This document shows, in pieces, positions 50,404-58,762 of a DNA stretch of 64,000 nucleotides (position 1 is the first letter of the stretch; every line of letters begins with the position of its first letter). The translations under genes were made by a program, and so were the position numbers. Origin of the DNA: Candidatus Methanomethylophilaceae archaeon (GTDB lineage Archaea; Thermoplasmatota; Thermoplasmata; Methanomassiliicoccales; Methanomethylophilaceae); contig JAEDGA010000001.1 of the NCBI GenBank assembly GCA_016297775.1, positions 1 to 64,000 of the forward strand. Direction: 5' to 3'. The notes below the pieces were generated by a model. It made no database searches. It was not told where the DNA came from and worked only from the letters and a program-made list of their open reading frames with translations.

Positions 50404-51462
50404 ATGGATCTAGCAGAACTCAGGGAAAGGATCGCAGGTATAGACAGGCAGATAATCGAACTCATGGCCGAACGTACGGCCGCAGCCGAGGAGGTCGGTC
50501 GCATAAAGAGGTCCCAGGGACTTCCGATAGTGAACGCCTCCGTCGAGGAGAAAGTCATCGCCAGATATACCGACGAATCCGAACGTACCGGTTTGAGCAA
50601 GGAGGTCCTCGAGAAGGTCGCCAGGGCATTCATCCAAGAAGCGGTAGAGCATGAACTGGCCATACCTCCCGTCGGAGAGCATGATGTGAAGAAGGTCTCC
50701 GTCATAGGAGGTGCCGGAAAGATGGGTATGTGGGTCTCGAACCTCCTAAGGAATGACGGTCATGAGGTCCAGGCCATCGATCCCATCCTGGACAACGGAC
50801 TCACGATAAAGGATGTAGCGGATTCGGACATCGTCATCGTATCCGTCCCCATCCATTCCGCCGACGGGATAATACGTTCCCTGGATTCCATCTGCCGCAA
50901 GGACGCTTTGATATTCGATCTGACCTCCCTTAAGACCCCTCTGTCCGGTACCCTGCGTTCCATGGCCAGGACCAGGCGCGTATGTTCCGTACACCCGATG
51001 TTCGGTCCATCGGCGAGGACCATGTTCGGTCGCAATCTCATCGTCTGCGATTGCGGCAACCATGAGGCCACCGAGGCCGTGAAGGCACTGTTCGACGATC
51101 GTGGAGGCAACGTACGTGTGATGGATATCGGAGAGCACGATGAGTACATGTCATATGTACTCGGACTCAGCCATGCCGTCAACATCGCATTCTTCACCGT
51201 CCTGCAGCGCAGCGGCATCACTTACGAGGACATGAGATCCGTTGCATCCACCACGTTCAAGAAGAATATGGAGACCAATGAATCCGTCGCATTGGAGGAT
51301 CCTGCGTTGTACTACGAGATACAGCATGCCAACTCCTCCAGGGACAGGATGTGGGACATATTCTCCGGAGCTGTCAGCGATCTCAGGGAGGCATCGGTCA
51401 GCAACGACGATACCAAGTTCGTGGAGTTGATGGATGCGGGACGTGCTTATTTCGAGAATTGA
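50404..51462 (+). CDS. tyrA: Chorismate mutase/prephenate dehydrogenase
   Basis: A 352-residue bifunctional enzyme of tyrosine synthesis. Residues 1-85 form an AroQ chorismate mutase (LRERIAGIDRQIIELMAERTAAAEEVGRIK). From about 95 a Rossmann-type dehydrogenase follows (VSVIGGAGKMGMWVSNLL, then VHPMFGPS and the later LGLSHAVNIA). Ends at the terminator hairpin 51477-51501. Confidence 0.94.
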   Translation: MDLAELRERIAGIDRQIIELMAERTAAAEEVGRIKRSQGLPIVNASVEEKVIARYTDESERTGLSKEVLEKVARAFIQEAVEHELAIPPVGEHDVKKVSVIGGAGKMGMWVSNLLRNDGHEVQAIDPILDNGLTIKDVADSDIVIVSVPIHSADGIIRSLDSICRKDALIFDLTSLKTPLSGTLRSMARTRRVCSVHPMFGPSARTMFGRNLIVCDCGNHEATEAVKALFDDRGGNVRVMDIGEHDEYMSYVLGLSHAVNIAFFTVLQRSGITYEDMRSVASTTFKKNMETNESVALEDPALYYEIQHANSSRDRMWDIFSGAVSDLREASVSNDDTKFVELMDAGRAYFEN

Positions 51463-51476
51463 GTAAGGGCGTTTCT

Positions 51477-51501
51477 CCTGTCCGCTCGATAGGCGGACAG
51501 G
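51477..51501 (+). terminator. Terminator after tyrA
   Basis: CCTGTCCGC/GCGGACAGG, a 9-bp perfect stem with a 7-nt loop, followed by TGTTTAACTTGTTT. TBP on the other strand ends 13 bp beyond. Confidence 0.65.
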
Positions 51502-51513
51502 TGTTTAACTTGT

Positions 51514-52062
51514 TTATGACATAAGACTTGCGGATCTGAGTTCAGCCGCGATCTTATCGACCGCACGGACAACGTCCTCGGGAACCTTGGCGCCTGTGCA
51601 GACCATCTTTCCGGATCCGAAGAGGAGGACGACAACCTTGGGGGAGTCGAGTCTGTATACGAGACCGGGGAACTGCTCGGGTTCGTATTCGACCTTTTCA
51701 AGACCGAGTGTGATGGCTACGGTGTTGAGGTTGATCTCCTGCTCGAGATCGGAAGAAGCAACTATGTTCTGGACCTCTACCTTGGGTTCGATCTTGATGT
51801 CGATGTTCGCCTTCTTGAGGTCCTCTTTGACCTTTCCGATGGCGATGATGACGTCCTTAAGACTCTTTGCACCGGTGCAGACGACCTTTCCGCTTCTGAA
51901 AAGTAATGTCGCAGTCTTGGGTTCCTTGAGCCTGTATACGAGACCGGGGAACTGTTGAGGGTTGTATTCCGCTCCTTCGAGAGAATCCTCGATACAGTTA
52001 AGATCAAGTTCCTGGCCCAGAGAAGTGGACGCAACAACGTTCTCTATTGTCATTTTAGCCAT
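51514..52062 (-). CDS. tbp: TATA-box-binding protein
   Basis: A 182-residue archaeal TBP formed by two direct repeats of about 85-90 residues (IENVVASTSLGQELDL and VQNIVASSDLEQEINL; both with FPGLVYRL and GKVVCTGAK or GKMVCTGAK). It binds TATA boxes and recruits TFB and RNA polymerase. The promoter is probably CTTTATATAG near 52093-52102, which is almost symmetric. Confidence 0.98.
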   Translation of the reverse strand: MAKMTIENVVASTSLGQELDLNCIEDSLEGAEYNPQQFPGLVYRLKEPKTATLLFRSGKVVCTGAKSLKDVIIAIGKVKEDLKKANIDIKIEPKVEVQNIVASSDLEQEINLNTVAITLGLEKVEYEPEQFPGLVYRLDSPKVVVLLFGSGKMVCTGAKVPEDVVRAVDKIAAELRSASLMS

Positions 52063-52428
52063 CTTTTCACCGAGAGTCCCTATTTAAATACGCTATATAA
52101 AGCATTCGTCTGAACATAAGAATGGAAGCAACGGCCGATCATATTCGAATCGATATACCGTCGTCTTGAGAATTGATGTCGGAGAATTTAGTAAGCAGGC
52201 CAGCCAGTCAGAAGGGATGGGATGCACTCTACAAGACTGGCCTGCTTCTGAGATGTACTATTCTACATAGATATATAACAATTATGGTCTTTGTTTTCCA
52301 TTCACTTCTAATTAATGCGTTTTTAATCTGAAAACAATCGTTTTTTCTACGATATTGTTTCATAAAATCATATAATTGGATTAATCATCCAACTCAATTC
52401 CGTAATTTCATACAATCCTGTCTGAAAT
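52063..52428. other. 366-bp AT-rich gap with a long inverted repeat
   Basis: The gap holds the TBP promoter, an 11-bp inverted repeat at 52193-52247, and a dyad TTGGAT-N5-ATCCAA at 52376-52392 just after the TATA-like CATATAATT that probably serves the acyl-CoA synthetase. Plus-strand short frames start at 52122 (15 codons, TATA-spaced) and at the ATG near 52176 (51 codons), but none is convincing. No RNA family is recognised. Confidence 0.5.
52193..52247. repeat. 11-bp inverted repeat with 33-nt spacer
   Basis: AAGCAGGCCAG (52193-52203) and CTGGCCTGCTT (52237-52247) are exact complements. A further CCAGTC just inside the left arm matches GACTGG at the right, so two alternative pairings exist. 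Confidence 0.65.
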
Positions 52429-54201
52429 ATGTTTTATAGAATACCGACAATGGCCGAGATGATGGCTCACGAATTCCCTCTACCGTTGGAGCAGATGCCT
52501 TGGCTCAATCATTATGGAGATGTGCCGAAGTATGTAGATTACCCTAAGGATACCCTATACCAGGCCGTTAGGAAGAGTGCCGAGAAGGTACCCGACAACG
52601 TGGCATACGAGTTCATGGGTGCCAAGGTGAAATATTCCAGGTTCCTGTCCGATATCGATCATTTCGCACTATGTCTCAAGAAGATAGGTGTCGTGCAAGG
52701 CGATCATGTGTTGATCTGCATGCCAAACTGTCCCCAGGCCGTGACGGCGTTCTACGCCATCAGCAAGATCGGCGGTATCGCGGTCATGATCCACCCATTG
52801 TCTGCCAAGGGGGAGATAAAATTCTACGTCGACAATTCCGATTGTAAGGTCGCCATCACGCTCGACATGTTCTATCTCAACTTCCCCGATATCGTCCCTG
52901 GTATGAAGTTGGAGAAGATCATCGTATCCTCCATGACCGATGCGTTGTCTCCGGTCAAGGGATTCGTGTACAAGCATTTCCTGGACGGTAGGAAGGATCC
53001 CAAGGTGGACAAGAGCAAGAAGGGAATCATCGTATGGTCCGAGCTTCTGAAATCCGACGTATCCGGTATCGAGGAGCCCGTTTCCACAAAGACATGTTAT
53101 GACGATGCGGTCATGCTCTACACCGGAGGTACCACCGGACTCAACAAGGGCGCCATGCTCTCCAGCATGAACTTCACCTCCACTGCGCTGGGTATGGTGG
53201 AACTGTCCCAGGTCCTCCATGACGGCAAGGTCATGATGGCGGTCATGCCGATCTTCCACGGATTCGGACTCTGTGCATGTGTCCATCTTCCGTTCGCCAT
53301 CGGATACACCTGCATCCTCGTTCCGCGTTTCACACCGGATTCCTATTCCAAGCTCATAGTCAAGATGCGTCCGTCGTTCATTGCCGGAGTGCCTACCCTT
53401 TACGAGCACATGATCAGGAGCAAATGGTTGCAGAACGCAGACCTCTCCTGTCTCAAAGGAATATTCTGCGGAGGGGACACACTCCCCATCGAGGCAAAGG
53501 AGAGGATGGATGCATTCCTCAAGGAGCACAACTGCAGTACATTCGTAAGGGAGGGATTCGGTTGCACCGAGTGTCTTACCGCAACCACCATCACTCCGAA
53601 GAACGAACAGCGCCCCGGTTCCGTAGGTATCCCGATGCCCAATGTCATCTATAAGATCGTCAAGCCCGGAACCGAGGAGCGTGTCCCCTACGGCGAGGAT
53701 GGAGAGATGTGCATTTCCGCACCCGCGGTCATGAACGGATACTACAAGAACCCTGAGGAGACCGCTAATGTCCTGCGCAAACACAGTGATGGACTCACCT
53801 GGCTCCATACCGGGGACATCGGATACATGGACGAGGACGGATTCATCTACTTCAAACAGAGGATCAAGAGGATGATCATCACCTCCGGTTACAACGTATA
53901 TCCAAGCCAGGTCGAGAACATCCTGGATACGCATCCGGATGTGAATGCCTCCTGTGTCATCGGTGTACCCGATGAGATCAGAGGCAATAGGGTGGTGGCA
54001 TATGTGGTCCTCAAGGATGGTGTCCCTGTATCCCAGGAGACCAAGGATAAGCTCAGATCATACTGTAAGGAGCGTATAGCCAGATATGCGCTCCCCAGGG
54101 AGTTCGAGTTCATAGATGCGCTCCCCAGGACCAAGGTCGCCAAGGTGGACTACCGTGTATTGGAGAGGATGTACGCAGAGAAGTCCGCCAAGAAGGAGTG
54201 A
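52429..54201 (+). CDS. AMP-dependent acyl-CoA synthetase/ligase
   Basis: A 590-residue adenylate-forming enzyme, distinct from the one at 13015. Motifs are YTGGTTGLNKGAMLS (about 228), FGCTECLTATTITP (about 380), GDIGYMDEDGFIYFKQRIKRMI and the C-terminal catalytic lysine in PRTKVAKVDYR. It activates a medium- or long-chain or branched acid. The first ATG, at 52429, is used; an ATG 21 nt on is possible. Monocistronic, ended by the hairpin at 54236-54262. Confidence 0.92.
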   Translation: MFYRIPTMAEMMAHEFPLPLEQMPWLNHYGDVPKYVDYPKDTLYQAVRKSAEKVPDNVAYEFMGAKVKYSRFLSDIDHFALCLKKIGVVQGDHVLICMPNCPQAVTAFYAISKIGGIAVMIHPLSAKGEIKFYVDNSDCKVAITLDMFYLNFPDIVPGMKLEKIIVSSMTDALSPVKGFVYKHFLDGRKDPKVDKSKKGIIVWSELLKSDVSGIEEPVSTKTCYDDAVMLYTGGTTGLNKGAMLSSMNFTSTALGMVELSQVLHDGKVMMAVMPIFHGFGLCACVHLPFAIGYTCILVPRFTPDSYSKLIVKMRPSFIAGVPTLYEHMIRSKWLQNADLSCLKGIFCGGDTLPIEAKERMDAFLKEHNCSTFVREGFGCTECLTATTITPKNEQRPGSVGIPMPNVIYKIVKPGTEERVPYGEDGEMCISAPAVMNGYYKNPEETANVLRKHSDGLTWLHTGDIGYMDEDGFIYFKQRIKRMIITSGYNVYPSQVENILDTHPDVNASCVIGVPDEIRGNRVVAYVVLKDGVPVSQETKDKLRSYCKERIARYALPREFEFIDALPRTKVAKVDYRVLERMYAEKSAKKE

Positions 54202-54235
54202 AACATTTTACCGATATCCGATTTGTATATCGTGG

Positions 54236-54262
54236 CGGGTCGCCGTTTCTTCCGGCGACCCG
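54236..54262 (+). terminator. Hairpin after acyl-CoA synthetase gene
   Basis: CGGGTCGCCG/CGGCGACCCG, a 10-bp perfect stem with a 7-nt loop, followed by TTTCC. The rest of the gap to 54401 shows nothing. Confidence 0.6.
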
Positions 54263-54401
54263 TTTCCGGATCAATGACGCGGATATCCTGTTTTCATGAA
54301 TCCGTGCAACCGCTTGTTGCCTTAGATTACGATTGTAATTCGTGTCGTCTTTTTCATCATAGGTGTGGAGGATGCGTGTTAGATGGCACTCTATAGATAT
54401 A

Positions 54402-54734
54402 TCATACGAATACCGTCTGAACGAGTATCATGTAGATTATCGTCCCTCCGAATATGGAAAGGAGGGCGTTCTCTTTCCATTTGTGAAGTATCACAACGGA
54501 TACTATCCCGATGAGTTCGGGTAATCCGTACGGGTATGCGAACACCGTAACATCCTTGAGACAGTAGACGATCAGCAGACCCATGCATGCCGCGGGAAGT
54601 ACCCTTCCGAGATAAAGTACGACTTTGGGCGTTTCCTTCCCGTCAGGCAGAAGGATGAACGGTATCACCCTGGTCAGGAATGTACCGATGCCTATGGCAA
54701 CGATGAACACGATCATCTCAAAGTCTGTGTACAT
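54402..54734 (-). CDS. azlD: Branched-chain amino acid exporter small subunit AzlD
   Basis: A 110-residue membrane protein with four helices and the AzlD-type N-terminus (GIGTFLTRVIPFILL). It works with AzlC to move branched-chain amino acids across the membrane. Its ATG lies 17 bp inside the azlC end. Confidence 0.9.
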   Translation of the reverse strand: MYTDFEMIVFIVAIGIGTFLTRVIPFILLPDGKETPKVVLYLGRVLPAACMGLLIVYCLKDVTVFAYPYGLPELIGIVSVVILHKWKENALLSIFGGTIIYMILVQTVFV

Positions 54735-55431
54735 CGTGCCTCCTTATCGTAAGCATGGCGACCATTATCAGTATCATCGCAGGGATGATCACGTTGCCGG
54801 ATCCGAACATTGCCAGACTTATCAATGTAGCTCCAAGACCTATGGCTCCGGGTATGTAGTTTGCCTTGTTCTTCATCTGTTCCAGGAACAGTACCACGAA
54901 CAGTGCGGTGAGCACGAAGCTTATTCCTGCGGTGTTGAATGTTATCAGAGAGCCTGCGATACCTCCGAGGAAGGATCCCAATATCCAGTATGAATGATCC
55001 AGCAACGTCACGTAAAGGTAGAACTTTCCGCGGTCCATCTCGGGCGGAAGCTCGGTTGTGGATAGGAGTGAGAATGTTTCGTCACTCAGTCCGAATATCA
55101 GAAGGATCTTCTTCTTTCCCATACCTTTGAACTTCTCTGCCATGGTGATCCCGTAGAAGAGGTGGCGGAAGTTCACCAGTACGCTGAGGAAGAACGCCTC
55201 CATGGGGTTGAACGCGGTGGTCAGCAATGCTATGGCGAGATACTGTATCGTGCCACCGTATGCGATCAGACTGAAGAACGCCGCCCAGAACGCGTTATAC
55301 CCCAGATCCTCCAACATTATACCGAATGCGAGACCGAGACCCAGATATCCTGCGAGGACGGGAATGGTCGTCTTGAACGCCATCGGCAGAACATTGACAC
55401 CGTGTGCGCTCTCATTACCATCCATGACCAT
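54718..55431 (-). CDS. azlC: Branched-chain amino acid exporter AzlC
   Basis: A 237-residue membrane protein of the AzlC family with AYGGTIQYLAIALL and NFRHLFYGITMAEKFKG motifs and about eight helices. Two in-frame ATGs, 55431 and 55425, are equally possible. With AzlD it forms the exporter. Export of Leu/Ile/Val or their analogues is known for relatives only. Confidence 0.92.
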   Translation of the reverse strand: MVMDGNESAHGVNVLPMAFKTTIPVLAGYLGLGLAFGIMLEDLGYNAFWAAFFSLIAYGGTIQYLAIALLTTAFNPMEAFFLSVLVNFRHLFYGITMAEKFKGMGKKKILLIFGLSDETFSLLSTTELPPEMDRGKFYLYVTLLDHSYWILGSFLGGIAGSLITFNTAGISFVLTALFVVLFLEQMKNKANYIPGAIGLGATLISLAMFGSGNVIIPAMILIMVAMLTIRRHDVHRL

Positions 55432-55466
55432 GCCAGCATTCAGAATTGTAAAAGAAAGATATTGTT

Positions 55467-55487
55467 CGAGGGGGGTATACCCCCTCG
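55467..55487. terminator. Hairpin between azlC promoter and coiled-coil gene end
   Basis: CGAGGGGG/CCCCCTCG, 8-bp stem with a 5-nt loop. On the minus strand it follows the coiled-coil gene by 15 nt and is succeeded by AACAATATCTTTC. Confidence 0.5.
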
Positions 55488-55502
55488 GTTAGAGTTTTTG
55501 TA

Positions 55503-56531
55503 TCACAGGTAACCGGACTTCTGAAGAGCCATGAGATCCTCGGTGCTGAGTTTCTCACCGTTCTTGAAGCGAGCGAAGATATCGTCGGCAGCCTTCTTGG
55601 AGTCTGCGTCGGTCTTCCTCTTACGGGCATCGGACTTCTTCTTCCTGTAGGTGGATGCCTGCTCGTCGGTCTGGCGGTAGCTGTTGACCTGCTCGAGGTG
55701 GAGCTTGTGCTCCTCGTCCGCTCTCTTCTTGCAGTCGATGAAGTTGGCCTGTGCATCGTCCGCCTGCTTCCTGAGCGTGTCCGCCTGCTCGTACAGGGAG
55801 ATCATGATGTCATGCTCCTGCTGAGCCTTCTCCGCGTACTCGGAAACGACCTTGTGTGCGGCCTCTGCTTCGGACTTGGCCTCCTTGAGCTCCTTGAGCT
55901 TCTCGCGTGCCTCATCGGAGGTCTCCTCTTCCTTCTGGAGTCCTTCAATCTGAGACTCGATCTCCTTGAGCCTCTTGACGATCCTGAGCTCCTCTTCCTT
56001 CTTGAGGACCTGGGTCTGCTGCCTCATCTCTAAGTCGGAGAATTCCTTCTTGAGCTGCTTGATCGAGGGCGGTGCCTGCTGCCTGTCCCTGGGATTACCG
56101 GACTCGGGCGCGATCTGGGGTGCGTTCTTTCCCTTGAGCTCGCGGTACTCCTCGGTGATCCTGGAAACGTTCTTGTTGAGCTCGTCCCTGACGACCTTGG
56201 ACTCCCTTACCTTCTGGTTGAGCGCATCGCGCTCCTCCCTGTGCTTTCCGGCCTGCTCAACGAGCTCGCGGACCTGTGCGTTGAGTGCGTCCCTCTTTGC
56301 GACCCACTCCTTGGTCTGCTTGTTGAGCTCGTCCCTAAGGTGCTTGTGCTTCTCGGCTGCGTTCTTGTATACGGAGCCCTTCTGCTCAAGCTTTTCAAGG
56401 TTCTCAGATACCTCTGCGGCTTCCTCTTCGGTCATCTCGACGACGGGTTCCTCAGATACCTCTGCAGCGGTGTCTGCAACAGCTTCCTCGGATACATTCA
56501 ACTCAGTAATCTTCTCCTCCATATCAACCAT
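55503..56531 (-). CDS. Long coiled-coil protein, archaeal conserved
   Basis: A 342-residue, highly charged protein. After an acidic N-terminal 45 residues, almost all of the chain to about 310 is predicted coiled coil (heptads rich in Glu, Lys, Ala, Leu). A short break near 145-160 contains Pro and Gln. The C-terminus ends in an ordinary helix (LSTEDLMALQKSGYL). Similar proteins in euryarchaea are often annotated as phosphoserine phosphatase without motif support; that label is unlikely here. Possibly a structural or ribosome-linked protein. Confidence 0.75.
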   Translation of the reverse strand: MVDMEEKITELNVSEEAVADTAAEVSEEPVVEMTEEEAAEVSENLEKLEQKGSVYKNAAEKHKHLRDELNKQTKEWVAKRDALNAQVRELVEQAGKHREERDALNQKVRESKVVRDELNKNVSRITEEYRELKGKNAPQIAPESGNPRDRQQAPPSIKQLKKEFSDLEMRQQTQVLKKEEELRIVKRLKEIESQIEGLQKEEETSDEAREKLKELKEAKSEAEAAHKVVSEYAEKAQQEHDIMISLYEQADTLRKQADDAQANFIDCKKRADEEHKLHLEQVNSYRQTDEQASTYRKKKSDARKRKTDADSKKAADDIFARFKNGEKLSTEDLMALQKSGYL

Positions 56532-56725
56532 AATAAACCAACACTGTTCGTATACGCCGAATGAGTTTCGGCACACTATATTGGGAGCAACACGATATCA
56601 GATATAAAGATTATTGCAGAAAGAATGGTTGCTACATATCATCAACGCGTTGTCTTTGATTAGAAGTATTATAATGGCATCGGCAACAGTTTTATAATGA
56701 GACGGGAATCGCACGCTTGATTCAA

Positions 56726-58090
56726 ATGAGCAACCTGTGTCCCCTCGATTACAGATACGGCCGCAAAGACATGAAAGCCATATTCTACGAAGAGAGCCGC
56801 CTCCAGTACCAGATGGATGTAGAGGCAGCTCTGGCAAGGGCACATGCCTCGCTCGGCACGATCACCGAGGAGCAGGCAAAGGAGATCACACGCGTCGCCA
56901 GCCTTGATGTCGTGGATATCAATAGGGTCAAGGAGATCGAGAAGGATACCAGGCACGACCTCATGGCCATGGTCAAGGCCATGACCGAGCAGTGCCAGGG
57001 TGATGCCGGCAAGTTCGTTCACTACGGTGCCACCTCCAACGATATCGTCGACACCGCCACCGCACTCCAGATAAAGGGAGCGATCGAGATCATCCAGGAG
57101 GATGTTGACAGGTTCATTCTCACTCTCGCCAAGCTCGCCAAGAGGGAGCGCGACACACTCGAGATCGGAAGGACACATGCTCAGTTCGCAATCCCCATCA
57201 CTTTCGGATTCAAGATCGCCGGATACATCGCCGAGATGCTCAGACACAGAGAGAGGCTCCAGCAGGCCAAGCCCAGGGCATGTGCCGGAAAGATGGCCGG
57301 TGCCGTCGGTACCGGTGCGGCGCTTGGAAAGAACTTCTTCAAGATCCAGAAGACGGTCATGGAGGATCTGGGTCTCTCATACGAGCCTGCGGCGACACAG
57401 GTCGTGGGCAGGGACAGGTACACAGAGATCATCTGTCTGATGGCCAACATAGCCACATCCCTTGAAAGGTACGGTACCGAAGTCCGTAACCTTCAGAGGT
57501 CCGAGATCGGAGAGGCACAGGAGCCATTCGATGTCAAGAAGCAGGTAGGAAGTTCCACCATGGCACAGAAGAGGAACCCGATGATGTCCGAGAATGTCTG
57601 CGGACTCGCAAGGGTCGTCAGATCCATGGTCACCCCGACCTTCGAGAGCCAGGTACTCTGGCACGAGAGAGACCTGTCTAACTCCAGCACCGAGAGGTTC
57701 GTGCTTCCCCACGTGTTCGTCCTTCTCGACGAGATGTTCTACAAGATGAACGAGGTATTCGATGGACTCACCGTCAACAAGAAGAACATGCTCAGGAACA
57801 TCGAGTCCTCCAGAGGTCTGGTCATGGCGGAATCCGTCATGATGAAGATGACCGAGAAGGGAATCGGAAGGCAGGATGCACACGAGATCGTACGTTCCTC
57901 ATCCATGATTGCCGAGGACGAGGAGAGGCAGCTGGTCGATGTGCTCATAGAGAACAAGGACCTTGTGGCACGCATGCCCGAAGAGGAGATCCGTGCCGCG
58001 ATGGATCCTGCCAACTACACCGGCGGTGCCAAGGAGATCGTCGACATGATGGTCGCCGAGGCGGAGGCTGCTCTGGGACAGAAGGTGTGA
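56726..58090 (+). CDS. purB: Adenylosuccinate lyase
   Basis: A 454-residue fumarase/aspartase-superfamily enzyme acting twice in purine synthesis. Motifs are YGATSND (about 92; here HYGATSNDIV), GRTHAQFAIP (about 147) and the signature GSSTMAQKRNP (about 275). The ATG at 56726 fits TTTTATAATG about 28 nt upstream; a TTG 9 nt earlier is rejected. Confidence 0.97.
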   Translation: MSNLCPLDYRYGRKDMKAIFYEESRLQYQMDVEAALARAHASLGTITEEQAKEITRVASLDVVDINRVKEIEKDTRHDLMAMVKAMTEQCQGDAGKFVHYGATSNDIVDTATALQIKGAIEIIQEDVDRFILTLAKLAKRERDTLEIGRTHAQFAIPITFGFKIAGYIAEMLRHRERLQQAKPRACAGKMAGAVGTGAALGKNFFKIQKTVMEDLGLSYEPAATQVVGRDRYTEIICLMANIATSLERYGTEVRNLQRSEIGEAQEPFDVKKQVGSSTMAQKRNPMMSENVCGLARVVRSMVTPTFESQVLWHERDLSNSSTERFVLPHVFVLLDEMFYKMNEVFDGLTVNKKNMLRNIESSRGLVMAESVMMKMTEKGIGRQDAHEIVRSSSMIAEDEERQLVDVLIENKDLVARMPEEEIRAAMDPANYTGGAKEIVDMMVAEAEAALGQKV

Positions 58091-58095
58091 TTCGG

Positions 58096-58281
58096 ATGAT
58101 GTCCGAGGCGGAGAGGTTCTCGCTGCTCGTATACCTCTGCATAGGTGGAGTGGTGGGCCTGATGCTCTCCATCCTGTTCGTGGTGGTATCCGGAAATCCC
58201 GTATTCTGGCTCTTCGTTCCCCTGTCCATACTGATCGTAGGATCGCAGGGCTTCGTGAGGAACAAGAAAGGGTTGGAATGA
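58096..58281 (+). CDS. Small two-helix membrane protein
   Basis: A 61-residue protein with two hydrophobic helices (about 9-30 and 34-52) and a basic C-terminal end (RNKKG). No family recognised. It starts 5 nt after purB and is probably co-transcribed. Confidence 0.65.
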   Translation: MMSEAERFSLLVYLCIGGVVGLMLSILFVVVSGNPVFWLFVPLSILIVGSQGFVRNKKGLE

Positions 58282-58302
58282 GGCCCGGGGCCCCATTCTT
58301 TA

Positions 58303-58710
58303 TCAAAGAAGTCTCTTACCCGCTTCGGTGCCGGGAGTGGACGAGTATATCTCGTTCACATGCATTTTGACAAGGTTTCTTGCGGGGTATTTTTCGGATT
58401 TGAAGTGTGCGATGGCCACGGCGTTCTCATAGTCGGTACCTTCGTTCTCGATGGTGATCGATCCTTTCAGCTGGAATGAGTTCTTGCCGTCCGGGTACCA
58501 GATGGATACTGCCGCAACAGGATTCTCGCGGATGTTCTCCATGGTCTTGTTCATGTAGTTGTCGATGAACCATATGGTCTCCTTATCCTCCTGGAGATAC
58601 ACCATTCCCATGGGTGCGACGTTGGGCACACCGTCCTTGGATGCGGTGGCAAGGTAGAACACCTTGACATTGTTCATCACTTCTTCCATCTCTGCGGTGA
58701 GTTTGACCAT
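58303..58710 (-). CDS. Pyridoxamine 5'-phosphate oxidase-like FMN-binding protein
   Basis: A 135-residue split-barrel flavin protein of the PNPOx-like family (FYLATASKDGVPNVAPMGMVYL; IWFIDNYMNKTMENIRENP). It binds FMN or F420; its substrate is unknown. The start at 58710 fits a TATA box at 58731-58742, also used in the other direction. An upstream in-frame start would lie inside that box. Confidence 0.85.
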   Translation of the reverse strand: MVKLTAEMEEVMNNVKVFYLATASKDGVPNVAPMGMVYLQEDKETIWFIDNYMNKTMENIRENPVAAVSIWYPDGKNSFQLKGSITIENEGTDYENAVAIAHFKSEKYPARNLVKMHVNEIYSSTPGTEAGKRLL

Positions 58711-58730
58711 GTCCGTCGAACGACCTCGTA

Positions 58731-58742
58731 TACTTATATAGA
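58731..58742. promoter_or_regulatory. TATA element shared by two divergent genes
   Basis: TACTTATATAGA lies about 27 nt from both the minus-strand ATG at 58710 and the plus-strand ATG at 58763. Confidence 0.6.
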
Positions 58743-58762
58743 TATCCGACATGGACATCATC

